Origin: Tenebrio molitor | Lineage: Eukaryota; Arthropoda; Insecta; Coleoptera; Tenebrionidae | DNA: 64,000 nt | Assembly: GCF_963966145.1 (NCBI RefSeq) | Contig: NC_091046.1 | Location: 12,710,001-12,774,000, forward strand | Reading direction: 5' to 3' | Shown: positions 21,924 to 31,731 of the stretch, piece after piece | Layout: every line of letters starts with the position of its first letter | Position numbering within the stretch: position 1 is the first letter of the stretch | Program-made: the position numbers and the translations under genes | The notes under the pieces: generated by a model | What the model saw: the letters and a program-made list of their open reading frames with translations, nothing else | Databases searched by the model: none | Told to the model about the DNA's origin: nothing

Positions 21924-22489
21924 TTAAGGCATTATTGGCTCAATCGTTACCTTTAGGCTTGCCCACAATCGATTCACGCGCTGCCAAGCGGCGGAGGTCG
22001 GCGTTTTTCAGTTTGTAAACAAACAGTTTCGTATTTGACGACGCGTGAAATCGGCTTTTTTTAGCAAGAAATTAAATTATTTAGAAAAAAAAAGAGTGAT
22101 CAATCGGGGAAGTGTTTGCTGTGTTCCGGATTTTAAAAATACCGAAAAAAACAATCGGTAATTGAAATTTTAATAATGCGTATTTGCCAACAACAAAGAA
22201 CCTCTTATTCGTGAGAATTAAAAAACAATGAATTGTTACTTTTTATACAATAAATAAACAGTTGACGCATAACGCAGTTAATTTCAATTGCATTAATAAT
22301 TTACATGATTAATGTAGTACGTTAAATATACTGACAAAGTACATGAAGTAAAACCATTGGATGTGAGGAATTATTGTCATCAAAACATTTTTGCAAAAAA
22401 TCGCAATTTTGTGCCTGAAATTGCTCTTTGGCAATGATAATGTTCCAAATACTATTAAAACCGCGCTAGTTCCTATTTAATAGTTATTT

Positions 22490-22597
22490 GTACAACTAGT
22501 TATGAAAGTCATACTTTTTTTCATGAATTTGCAATTTGATTAACGAGGGCGTAGCAAATAAGTGAAAAAAAGAGACTTTCATAACGTGTTGTACACA
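22490..22597. mobile_element. Palindromic hairpin element
   Basis: GTTATGAAAGTCATACTTTT is inverted as AAAAGAGACTTTCATAAC. An inner ATTTGC/GCAAAT pair surrounds CGAGGGCGTA, like the tips at 6.1 and 7.1 kb. Confidence 0.55.
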
Positions 22598-22719
22598 CTA
22601 TTTTTTTGCATATCGATGTAAGTTGAGAAATTTGGTCTAAAAGGATTTATGAAAAATTACAAAAAAAAAATAGGTATGCTTTGACAATCATCTCCAAGGA
22701 AATGAAATAAAATGATGCA

Positions 22720-22812
22720 AAAAAGTACTACTTTCACTACCATTTTTCGTGTATAAAAGTGCTACTTTCACTACGATTTTTGGTGTAAAAAAGTGCCACT
22801 TTCATTGCGATA
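22720..22812. repeat. Three imperfect units of about 35 bp
   Basis: Each unit contains AAGTRCYACTTTCAYT and a following ATTTTT-GTGTA stretch. Clearly tandem, moderately diverged. Confidence 0.6.
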
Positions 22813-22924
22813 AGCAAAAAATATGTTTTTATATCGCCAAATCTCAAAAATCACATTAAAAACGTTCCGAACAGAAATTTTGTCGTTGAACTTGCTCATT
22901 TGTATTTAAAATATAGCAACAATT

Positions 22925-22960
22925 TATACAGAGTGTCCCAGAACTGGCGTACATCCCGTT
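22925..22960. mobile_element. Solo transposon end, TACAGAGTGTCCCAGAACTG
   Basis: This terminal motif joins TACAGAGTGTCCC to AGAACTGGCGTA, a mixture of the 18456 and 15788 end sequences. No partner end was found. Confidence 0.35.
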
Positions 22961-23942
22961 AACTGCAAATGTAAATATTTATTCTGAAATGGATTCTGCA
23001 AGAAAAATTGTTGAAATCCTTTTGTGTTTAAGTTACAACGATTTTAATTTAACCAATCTTCGTAGACAAATATGAATTCAATCCATGCGTTTCCTAGGAA
23101 ACAACAGCTCACGGTAGATTTATCTGTATCTTTCTGTTGTGATTTGCTAAGTTAAAATTGTTAGGTGGAATCATAGCCGTACCTACTTTGTAAACTTATC
23201 AAGAGCATTTTGTTTCAAACTGTTCGAGAAGTAAAGACAATAAATATTAAATTATTAATTAAAATATTAAATTTAATCATGACTCTAATTACGATGGTGA
23301 CGAATCCATCTCTTTCTGGCAAGTTATATCTAATTGCATAAATCTACCTATTATATCGTTTTATATTTACTTTAATCATGACTCTAGTTATCGGCAACTT
23401 TAATAACGGTGTCATGATACGGCCCATTTAGACTACATGCCTTTACTTCATTATTAACTGTCGAAAATAATATTGTATTAATACATTTTAGGCATTTATT
23501 AATTATTGATTCAAGTAAAAGGTAAATTTGAAAACATTAAATTAATTCTTGTAATAAGCTATTAATAGCGAATGAATATGTTTTCATTCGCTACTGGTAC
23601 TCCAGGATCATATTATTCTTTAGATGCATGTAGTCAAGTTTGTTATGGCTTTTCTGCGCTATTAACGTTTTATTTGAATCATAACTATGAATAAGTCATT
23701 ACCTTACGAAATATAGCAATATACGTTATGTTGCTGGGTTCGTTGGTTTTATGTCTTGAGTCTTTGCTGAATAAAAATAATGATACAAGCCATTCATAAT
23801 TCAATACAAATAAAATAATTCTTTTTGCTACACTGCCAGAACGTTTCTACTGCCTAATCAAGTGTTAATTTAATAACAATACTTAACAAATAAGGAAAAA
23901 ATCATATTTAAAATCTAGATTTCATAATATGACATAATACAT
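22961..23942. other. Intergenic AT-rich region
   Basis: No gene, RNA or convincing repeat seen. Repeated words such as TTTACTTTAATCATGACTCTA-like sequence around 23270 and 23370 suggest a weak local duplication. Confidence 0.3.
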
Positions 23943-24100
23943 GCAGGTATTCACGAGTGATAATGCGCCCGGCGGAATAGGGAATGCAACCCACAATACA
24001 TTGGACATGGAGGCGAAAATTTCCGGATTTTTCTCCTGATGTATTGTGAGTTGCATTTTCTATTCCGCCAGGCTTATTATCACTCGTGAAATACCCTGCA
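23943..24100. mobile_element. CACAATACAT-family MITE, complete copy
   Basis: The left arm GCAGGTATTCACGAGTGATA, then GGAATGCAACCCACAATACA, is inverted in the right arm, which ends TATCACTCGTGAAATACCCT. 158 bp. It is the best preserved copy, so it defines both ends of the family. Confidence 0.8.
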
Positions 24101-24511
24101 CATAAAAAAATACCAGGATATTGTTAATATTATTGTAATAAAAATTCGCTGTATATTATGTAACCGTTAATACACTGAAACCTTCATAATGCAACCACTC
24201 GAGGGAGCAAAAGTTTGACCGTAATGTAGGTGTTTGCATTAGAGTGTTTATTTATTGTGTTTAATAAGGGATAATATAAATTTAAATTAAAAACAGTTAA
24301 TATGTCAGTTTATTCTCTCAAATTAGTTCAATCAGCTGATTTTTTCGAAATGTGCTGATTTTGATACAAAAGTTACGGGATTTTGTCGTGATATTTTTAA
24401 GTAAATTTTTATTCTTTCTATGCCTTGTAAACAAAAATAATAATCATATGTGTAGAAAGTATAAACCGCTATCAATTGGTTAAATATTATCACTTATCAG
24501 TATTTAAAGTA

Positions 24512-24615
24512 TACAGGGTTATTATAAATGTTTCTAACATCTAGTTGCCGTAGCGGCGCACCTAAGGCGCACAACCACCTACAATGTTAGAAACATTTAT
24601 AATAATAACCCTGTA
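24512..24615. mobile_element. Foldback MITE, TACAGGGTTATTATAAATGT ends
   Basis: The 29-bp arms (TACAGGGTTATTATAAATGT, then TTCTAACAT) are inverted at the right end. The 45-bp interior has GGCGCACC...AGGCGCAC. 104 bp with TA ends. Confidence 0.8.
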
Positions 24616-25294
24616 GTAAACCAAAATAAGATTAACATGAAAAGAATATTTCATATATCTACATATAAAATTTATTTATGTTTGCTGTTTAATGGAGTGC
24701 TTATGTAGATAAACTTTATACTTACCAGTATAATGTTAGCCTTTAAATTTTATAGAACATTTATCTGATACTGTAAGAAGACGTTTGATGGCTGTTGTAT
24801 TGTATTGATGATAATTCTAAGTAGCATTAAGGGAAATGTGGTATAAAAATAAAAAAATATGTGAACAGTTACTCCTTACCGCATGGTAAATAATAATGAA
24901 CTAATTTCTGAAGATCGTATAAATAAATGCACATTAATTATACATGTAACTATTTAACAGCTTTATATTTTAAGAAAATATTTTTTTATATAGATATGAA
25001 GAAAGTGACCACCATAGTAAAAATCAATAACCTCCACACTAAAAATGGTTTTATGTAACTTGGTTGCAATTTCGTTTGTTTTGCTTAAATTTTAATCTTT
25101 AATGCAGAGCTTAAGATATTAATTTTAAATTCAAGCAAAGAAAGGAGTAACACTTTAATTTAAACTATGGGAACGCTTCAGAATAATTTACTGCCCTTAA
25201 GGTAGACGCAAAAGAGTAGCAAAATTGTAACACACAATACCTAATAATTCTTTTGCTTGTTTTGACATTCGGTGAAAATAGCATATTACTCAAC

Positions 25295-25391
25295 GAGCAT
25301 ATAATGATGGCTATTACCCACGATAATGGAGTTTGCGACCGTAGGCAATTATTGCTTTAATCATTCGAGTGGGTAATAGTCATTATACCCG
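25295..25391. mobile_element. Palindromic hairpin element
   Basis: GAGCATATAATGATGGCTAT, then TACCCA, is inverted at 25370-25391 (TGGGTAATAGTCATTATACC). The interior holds TTTGCGACCGTAGGCAA. Confidence 0.55.
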
Positions 25392-25729
25392 TATGGGTAT
25401 TGGGTGTATTCTACAACCAACAAATTTTATTATTTTCATTATCGAAATTTATTTAATATTTAATTAAATAAAAATGTATACAGACTCGTAGATTATGTTT
25501 ATTTTAAAATAATTATGACATATGAATATTGCCCTGCATCATAGTTTTACGTTTGCCCGATAATTTGTAAATGCAATTTTACGATTGCTCACAATTCGTC
25601 GAGTAATGAGTCATTACTCAGGGCCATGAATAATAAATATGATTATTTAACAGTTAACCAGTTACAATACATATACATATAATGAATATACAAAGTGTCT
25701 CTCAAAGAACGTATATCATATCGAATATA

Positions 25730-25982
25730 TGTTATCACTGAGGTGATTAAGAAAACACTTTTTGATCTTATTGCCGCTTTGGCTTTATTAGTTTTTTAAA
25801 CACAGAGGTTGGACCTTGTCTCTCTAAGATTCAAGATGGACTTAGTCGGACTGCCGGGACTGTCCCCTCTCGTCCCATTCGCGCCTTCATCACTCCTCTT
25901 CCTCTTTTCCAGTCTCTTCTGCGCCTGCGCCCTTGAGGTGCCCCATTCGCGGGAAATACGAAATACGGCGGACTTGCTAACA
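25730..25982 (-). repeat. 3' LTR of the gypsy element
   Basis: 253 bp, same length as the partner at 28261. It contains a GC-rich CGCAGGCGCAG-type stretch. No clear polypurine tract sits next to it on the internal side (CGGCCATTCTGC). Confidence 0.85.
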
Positions 25983-26196
25983 CGGCCATTCTGCATTCAG
26001 GGCGTCCTCGCACTGGTAAGACAGTGATGAAGTACTGGAATCATACCAAACAGCAGTACTGCGAAATAACGAAACATACGGAGGCTCTTAAGAGTCTTCG
26101 TAACTTTTCTCTCGCACTCTGACAGAGCGCCGTGGTTTTCGCAATGTCAGTGGTGTAGGATCGCTACTGACTGCCAATCGTTTAACTCTGGATAGT

Positions 26197-26692
26197 ATGG
26201 GATTGCCATGCTCTCAACTCAATTTTAATGTACCCCCTTATTGTGGGATCGCCACAATTCTTACGATAAAGTCAGGCGGGATTGCCACATACTCACATCC
26301 CTCGATCTGTGGGAACGCCACAGCCGCTATAATTAAGTCATGTGGGATTGCCACATACTCGTATCCCTTGGTCTGTGGGAGCGCCACAAGAATACAGTAA
26401 TCAAATGTACCTTCAACCTAATTTCGTGGAGTGGCGGTGTGTATCATGGTGGGAGCGCCTCCAGTTGTTCTTTGTAAGGAGCTCAACATTGTGGGGTTGC
26501 CACACTTTGGTTCTCTAACATTGTGAAAGTTCAACTTGTGGGGTTGCCACAATTTTGTACTTTGGTTTTATGGGGACTCAGCATCGTGGGGTTGCCACAA
26601 ACTGATCCTTTGATTTTATGACTTGTGAGAGCGTCACACGGGCAACTGATTGAAAGTCTTGTTACTGTTGTTGCATGATGGGATCGCCAACA
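26197..26692. repeat. Array of about twelve TGTGGG...CCACA mini-hairpin motifs
   Basis: The motif TGTGGGATTGCCACA and variants (core ATT, ATC, AAC, AGC or GTT) occur at about 26197, 26242, 26275, 26308, 26341, 26374, 26448, 26490, 26537, 26585, 26624 and 26677. The first half of the array is spaced at exactly 33 bp. Each copy is a small inverted repeat (TGTGG/CCACA), and changes on one side are sometimes matched on the other (ATGGG...CCAT, GGTGGG...CCTCC, TGTGA...TCACA). It lies between the integrase remnant and the 3' LTR, a non-coding part of the element. Confidence 0.85.
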
Positions 26693-26869
26693 ATGTCATT
26701 CTGTTACTAACAAAATGAGTCATTCATTCTGATTTTGTTGTGTTTGAAACTCAGTCTGACACGGGACAAGAGCGCTGATGTCAGCTGTTGAAACGGTGCG
26801 TCGGAACGTGAACGCAGCAATTGAGAACTATTTTAAGAACAAAGCCAAATATGGGTCAAGACTCATTCT

Positions 26870-27202
26870 TCAAACCCAAACAGGTGGTTTAGAAAAATCT
26901 GTTTTGTAGGAGTTTGTAATGTGGCTACAACAATTGAAAAAGCAAATACTCACGAGTGTCGTGGGTTTTAATTGTGTATTGTTTACATGGTACTTGTGTT
27001 GTTGTTCGTGGGCTGCCACTGTAGTGCGTTTCCCTTTCTTCCAGAGAAGATACCGCTCGTTCATCAGGACTTTACGGACAGTGTAGGGTCCGCTATATTT
27101 GGGTTTAAGTTTGTCTCCTCCTGCTACCTGAGAGTCTTCAACGGCAACTAAATCGCCAACTTGAAATAGCTTCGCTGCGAATCGGGAACTATCAAATTTC
27201 AC
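26870..27202 (-). pseudogene. Gypsy integrase C-terminal domain fragment
   Basis: The frame contains KFDSSRFAAKLFQVGDLVAV and KLKPKYSGPYTVRKVL, the small beta-barrel domain at the end of gypsy-type integrases (the GDLV and GPY/F motifs). It overlaps the end of the upstream frame and is joined to it by a frameshift near 27200, where the preceding frame ends DRKSAGREI. Together they would form the end of Pol. The tail after the GPY region runs into unrelated residues. Not functional alone. Confidence 0.75.
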
Positions 27203-28208
27203 GGCCCGCGCTCTTCCGATCCGGGTGATTTGTTCGTGCTTGAGTCAAGGTCGCGTCTGGATCGCCGACCACATTTTCTGCCGAAACTGCATCTCCCAGG
27301 AACTGCTGAGTCGCTGGTAGTCTCGGATTCGTACCGAACTGTAAGGTCATGGGCGAAAACCCCGTTGACGAGTGCACAGTGGTGTTGATATTATTTTCAA
27401 TATCGGGTAAGGTGTCTACCCGTGTTTTCTCTTTTTCCGCCGTGAGGGTGGCGCGAAGTAAATTGAAGACGGTTCTCATGACACGTTCAACTTTTCCATT
27501 TCCTCGAGGTACACCAGTCGCAATGTGATGTAGTTGCACATTTTGTTCGTCCATTCCTGACACGTTTATGTTGTTCTGGTCATCATTTTTGATAGTCAGC
27601 ACCTTGTTTGGGTTGAGCCGGTCATGGTGGAGTTCCAGGCCGTCGTCGGTTTTTAAGAGTTTTAAATGCGGTAACCCAATAATGTCCCAACCGATAATAG
27701 CGTCTAAAGTTGCTGGCATGACATCATCGGCCACGACCGTGAACAGCACTTCAATAGTTGCACTGGGCCTCCAGTTACAATAGTAATGATGGGCGCGACC
27801 TTTTAAGGTTTCTCCAGCTTTAACGATCATGAGGATGTCGCCCACATGCAGCTCGTTCTTCAATTTTGTGGCATCATCCAGCCACTCTTCTATTGCATAG
27901 CTGGTATCAGGATTGAATTCTGCCAATTTAAACATTTGGGAGTTCGGGACATCTGCGACGCATGTAGCCATGTTGGGCGTTGGCTTGGTCGCCATGTTGG
28001 ATTGGCGCGCTAATTGTGCCGACTGCTCTTGTTGCGACGCAATCAGGGTTATCAGGTTTTCTTGCCAACCGACCTTTGGTCGTTTTGGTGGATTCGTCTC
28101 ACCCTCAGACTCGCTGCCTTCTAATGCAGGACTGGGGTTGTCCTCTTCTATTTGGTCTGTTAGTTGATCCGCCATGTTTAGCAGGATTCGTCGCGTTCTG
28201 TCAAACAA
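27192..28208 (-). pseudogene. Chimeric Gag / protease / integrase frame of the gypsy element (338 codons)
   Basis: The N-terminus is Gag-like: MADQLTDQIEEDNPSPALEG, then a basic KRPKVGW and FNPDTSYAIEEWLDDATKLK. The frame passes straight into the C-terminal half of a retroviral-type protease (VMPATLDAIIGWDIIGLP), without the N-terminal Asp-Thr/Ser-Gly active site. It then enters the late part of integrase (GVPRGNGKVERVMRTVFNLL, SSTGFSPMTLQFG). Reverse transcriptase, RNase H and the integrase zinc and DDE regions are missing. Several internal deletions have therefore occurred, yet the frame remains open for 338 codons. Two candidate Mets are close together; MADQL is the better Gag start. Confidence 0.8.
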
Positions 28209-28240
28209 GGCTGTTGTGGTTGTCGTTGTTATTGTTGTTG

Positions 28241-28260
28241 GGGTTGAATCCCACTTCTGA
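28241..28260 (-). other. Probable tRNA primer-binding site
   Basis: Directly inside the 5' LTR on the minus strand is TCAGAAGTGGGATTCAACCC. Its complement looks like a tRNA T-arm plus acceptor 3' side (GGTTGAATCCCAC). It resembles leucine-tRNA type priming sites from memory, but lacks the expected TGG at the LTR border. Confidence 0.45.
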
Positions 28261-28513
28261 TGTTATCACTGAGTTCAATAAGAAAACACTTTTTGATCTT
28301 ATTGCCGCTTTGGCTTTATTAGTTTTTTAAACACAGAGGTTGGACCTTGTCTCTCTATGATTCAAGATGGACTTAGTCGGACTGCCGGGACTGTCCCCTC
28401 TCGTCCCATTCGCGCCTTCATCACTCCTCTTCCTCTTTTCCAGTCTCTTCTGCGCCTGCGCCCTTGAGGTGCCCCATTCGCGGGAAATACGAAATACGGC
28501 GGACTTGCTAACA
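28261..28513 (-). repeat. 5' LTR of the gypsy element
   Basis: 253 bp, nearly identical to 25730-25982. The host TIR element resumes at 28514 after the duplicated TATA. Confidence 0.85.
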
Positions 28514-28839
28514 TATATTTGATTTTTGCCACTCTGTAGCATATTGTGGTACTAAATAGAAAAACAGAAATTATGTAAGTCCACTAATGACAGATTTTTA
28601 ATTTTAATAAAGACTGTTGTAAGATGAAAAGTAATTAGAATAGAAAAACTGAAGAAAAGCACAAGCAAAACAACAAAGTCGTCGAACACACAACTGGCGC
28701 TAAGATTTAATAATTTGTCATTTGACTATTGACATCTGATTTGACAGTTTTAACTACTCGACATAGTTCGACATAATAAAATTATGGAGTCGCACAATTC
28801 CACAGGACTCTTAATATACGTTCTTTTAGAGACACTTTG

Positions 28840-29238
28840 TACAGTGTGGAATAAAATGATTTACATCTAGTTACCTTTGCATTACCCTTGTAAAAACACG
28901 AAATGCCGCTCTACAAAAAAAAGAAAGCCTAACCTCAAAATATAGGTATATCCAAATTCCAAATGTGATTTATTGCGAAGGGATGATATGAATGCAAAAT
29001 TGAGATTGAAATTAAAAAGGAGCTAACAAAAGCAAATCACAGCTAGTGTTGAAACTGGCCACCAACGTTTGTTAATTCAATTTAGTAAATTGTAACAATT
29101 GTCAATTCGATTGATGACATTTATTGACAGAACTAATAGTTCGGCACTTCAAAAAAAAAAGTAGAGCGGTACAGGAAAATTTACATGTGCAAAAATTCCA
29201 AAGGTAACTAGATGTAAATCATTTTATTCCACACTGTA
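28840..29238. mobile_element. TIR element, TACAGTGTGGAATAAAATGA ends
   Basis: The long terminal arm TACAGTGTGGAATAAAATGA, then TTTACATCTAGTTACCTTTG, is inverted at 29195-29238. A second inner pair is TAGAGCGGT/GCCGCTCTA. 399 bp, no coding. It shares its first TA with the preceding element, so the two abut. Confidence 0.75.
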
Positions 29239-29729
29239 TTATTTAGTAGGAGTAGAAAAAAAATTTGATGATTCTAGCCACTCATTTACCTCCGTTGTTT
29301 TATTTTACAGAAAATTAATATCTTTAATTCTGGTGAACAAAGGTCATCACTGAGAGTTAGGTCTGTCACGAAGTAGAGTTGTTTCAATATTTGTATGTCG
29401 GCAATACAGATATACTCCTGGTAGCCGTACAAGTGTATCTTTCACAATTTGGTGCTGAGCTTGTGTAGCCACCTTATACTTTGACGTCTTAATTATTTCG
29501 AATCAAAGGAAACAACTCAACCTTCTTCTGGGTTAATTTTGTCAGTTGTCGAATGCACTCTAGTAGTAACATTTTCAGTACCTAGTGGGGAGTAACCACT
29601 GTTTCAAGCTTCAAGAATCACTGTTGTATTTGTTAAACGTTAAATGTAAATTGAATGTCATTTTTTTTTTAAAGAATATGTGTGTATAAGCGGAAAAGTT
29701 ATACAGAAGGTGTAAATAGTAGTTTATTT

Positions 29730-29870
29730 GACGAGTTCTTGTGTAAATTGGGTTTTTTTTGGCACGAGTGGGCCAGTTTAAAACGCGAATGAAACGAGCG
29801 TTTTAAAGGCCCACGAGTACCAAAAAAGCCCAATTGACACACGAACGAGTTGAATACAACGTTTTTTTGT
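29730..29870. mobile_element. Palindromic hairpin element, copy 1 of a pair
   Basis: AAATTGGGTTTTTTTTGGCA then CGAGTGGGCC is inverted as GGCCCACGAGTACCAAAAAA then GCCCAATT. The tip is AAAACGCGAATGAAACGAGCG. Confidence 0.65.
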
Positions 29871-29977
29871 TCGACGAGTCTCTTAAAGGCTCCAAATCGC
29901 TTAAAATCTTTAAAATTAGCTTGGCGTTTCATTTTGACAAGTGGTAACATTTATCAAAATCCGTTCACATACTCGTA

Positions 29978-30230
29978 GGAGAAAATTCTCAAATTCTGAC
30001 AGTGTCGAACAAAAAAAATTCATTTCGAAATTGTCTAAGTTGATTGGCAACTCATATTTTGGTTTATTTGAAAACAATAAACAATAGTAGTTTGTTTAAC
30101 GAGTTTGTGTGTAAATTGGGCCTTTTTTGGCACGAGTGGGCCAGTTTAAAACGCGAGTGAAACGTGCGTTTTAAAGGCCCACGAGGCCCATGAGAAAATT
30201 CTCAAATTCTGACAGTGTCGAACAAAAAAT
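29978..30230. repeat. Direct repeat plus hairpin copy 2
   Basis: GAGAAAATTCTCAAATTCTG, then ACAGTGTCGAACAAAAAA, occurs at about 29980-30018 and again at 30192-30230. Between them is a second hairpin (30085-30189) almost identical to the left part of the 29730 element, whose right arm is cut short. This looks like a local duplication. Confidence 0.65.
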
Positions 30231-30840
30231 AGTTTTTACGGTATAATACTTATTTAATCAACTCTGTAACGAACAAAACAATAATGATTAAAAACTTTTT
30301 TCTAGATAATTTAAATTTCACTTCGTTGTTGATTTAATTTCGCAATATTAAGCATCACCTAAAAAACGTGTTTACAGTGATTTTCAAATAAACACCGCAT
30401 ACAACATTATTTGTATAATTATTACAATCTATTTGCATTAAAATGTATAGCTTCACCGCGAATTCTATCATTTTTGAATTTGAATGAATACGATTCGAAT
30501 TCAAAAACTATGTCACCCTTTCAGCCACCGAGCTTTCCAGGAATTTAAATTAATTGGACTAATTCATTTAACATCAATGTAATTTTTGTTGTAATTATGT
30601 TGAAGCACCTGTGGGGGAAATATGAAAATATTTGTAAATATTCAATAACACCGGCAATCCAATTTAATATTTTACTGTTTCACAAAGTGAATTAATTATT
30701 CAGGCGCCGTTAAGAATAACGAATGTGATGCATGACTGTTGTTAGTTGTAGACAAAAGAAGAAGTGCCGTTTTTTCCGACATGATGTGTAAAGTTGATAT
30801 TTATGATATTGATGATGTTGTTCGTAGAATAACGACATAA
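30231..30840. other. Intergenic AT-rich region upstream of the cuticle gene
   Basis: No gene or strong repeat. ATTTTTGAATTTGAATG and its near inverse at about 30468-30510 form a weak palindrome. Confidence 0.3.
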
Positions 30841-30849
30841 ATCCGGGGG

Positions 30850-30940
30850 TATATGAAGCTTTATCCAACCACGCGGCGAAAGTGCTTTCGGAGCCAGCCT
30901 CTCAGTTAAGGAAGGATTACACTCTCTCCTCATTATCCGC
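30850..30940 (+). promoter_or_regulatory. Possible promoter and 5' non-coding exon of the cuticle gene
   Basis: A TATATGAA box (30850-30857) is followed by an arthropod-like TCAGT initiator (30902-30906) and a donor-like CCGCC|GTAAGT at 30941. The TATA-to-initiator spacing of about 50 bp is larger than usual, and the putative exon has no usable start codon. Tentative. Confidence 0.25.
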
Positions 30941-31041
30941 CGTAAGTATAGACCACGTTGGCAATTAATTTATTCGGTCCGCCCTCCGTAAAGATGTTAA
31001 TATTCCGGGGTTGCGCTCAGCCGGTCTTCCATGTTTTGCAG

Positions 31042-31731
31042 GATGGAAAGAATTACGCCTTTTCTTACAAAGTAGTGGATCACTTAACGGGCGACGACTT
31101 CTCCCACACCCAGTCCCAGAATGCTCGAGCCACGAACGGTGAATATAGAGTAAAATTGCCAGACGGCAGGGTGCAAATAGTGTCATACATAGCCGACAAA
31201 AACGGCTACAAAGCAGACGTCAAATACACAGAAAACGACCTTTCATCGCCGAATATACAAATTCAACGCATTCCGAGCAGGAGCCAAATCCGGCCGATAC
31301 CTATTCCGGAGGCGAATCCTTACGATTACCAATACGATCACATAAGCGGATCGCATTTGCCTACGCAGTTGCGTGCGTATGATCGCAAGGCGGTTTTATA
31401 CGCACCTTTACCAACGCAGCCGAGCAAAGATTACGATGATTACGGTACCTACGTCGCCGCCACGCCCGCCCCCACGGTCTACCCGAGGGATCATTTTTCA
31501 ACGGGGAATCCTCAGCCCAAGGTGGAAGTTTACAACGGCAACGGAGAAATAAATGGATTGGGTAATTATGTCGGATCAACGGTGGCGCCCTACCTGCTCC
31601 AGGACCGCGAGGACGTCGTCGCCTCGACCGTGGCGCCCGTTCTTCAAGGATACACTCCGCTCTATATTAACACCCCGAAGTTTAGCATTGTTCAAAATCA
31701 ACAAGACTCCGGGTTTGTTTATGGCAAATAA
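31042..31731 (+). CDS. RR-consensus cuticular protein, large 3' exon
   Basis: The exon follows an acceptor (CATGTTTTGCAG) and is open for 229 codons plus stop. Residues 5-62 hold the extended Rebers-Riddiford chitin-binding consensus: YAFSYKVVDHLTGDDFSH, then GEYRVKLPDGRVQIVSYIAD and NGYKADVKY. The rest is low-complexity and rich in Pro, Tyr and Ala, with repeated STVAP motifs (GSTVAPYL, ASTVAPVL) and TPAPTVYP, typical of structural cuticle proteins. The family binds chitin in the extracellular cuticle. The DFSH and LPDGR pattern is closest, from memory, to resilin-like RR proteins. The short signal-peptide exon expected upstream was not found, so the in-frame Met at 30991 is probably not the start. 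AATAAA overlaps the stop codon (31727-31732). Confidence 0.85.
   Translation, partial: DGKNYAFSYKVVDHLTGDDFSHTQSQNARATNGEYRVKLPDGRVQIVSYIADKNGYKADVKYTENDLSSPNIQIQRIPSRSQIRPIPIPEANPYDYQYDHISGSHLPTQLRAYDRKAVLYAPLPTQPSKDYDDYGTYVAATPAPTVYPRDHFSTGNPQPKVEVYNGNGEINGLGNYVGSTVAPYLLQDREDVVASTVAPVLQGYTPLYINTPKFSIVQNQQDSGFVYGK

Larger units (their letters stand above)
25730..28513 (-). mobile_element. Ty3/gypsy-type LTR retrotransposon, internally deleted, 2.8 kb
   Basis: Two 253-bp direct LTRs (25730-25982 and 28261-28513) begin TGTTAGCAAGTCC and end TCAGTGATAACA on the minus strand, the TG...CA form. They are flanked by the 4-bp duplication TATA (25726-25729 and 28514-28517), as expected for Ty3/gypsy. 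Coding runs on the minus strand as Gag, a protease remnant and the integrase C-terminus. Reverse transcriptase, RNase H and the integrase catalytic core are gone, as is the protease active site, so it could move only with help from an intact relative. No envelope-like frame is present. The LTRs differ at only a few visible positions (for example near 25741/28272 and 25828/28360), which suggests a fairly recent insertion. Confidence 0.85.
25689..28841. mobile_element. TIR element (about 370 bp) split by the gypsy insertion
   Basis: TACAAAGTGTCTCTCAAAGA, then ACGTAT, at 25689 is inverted at 28816-28841 and ends AGAGACACTTTGTA. The gypsy element 25730-28513 sits inside with a TATA duplication, so this TIR element is older than the retrotransposon. 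Confidence 0.7.

Noticed and set aside
26197..26400. CRISPR-like regular spacing of repeats
   Set aside because: The repeat core is only about 15 bp and variable, there is no cas gene, the sequence is from an animal, and the array lies inside a retrotransposon.
28236..28260. Possible tRNA gene (GGTTGAATCCC T-arm-like sequence)
   Set aside because: There is no matching acceptor stem or anticodon arm upstream. Its position next to the LTR makes it a primer-binding site.
30958..31041. In-frame upstream extension of the cuticle ORF as N-terminus
   Set aside because: The residues do not resemble a signal peptide, and a good acceptor at 31041 suggests this is intron.
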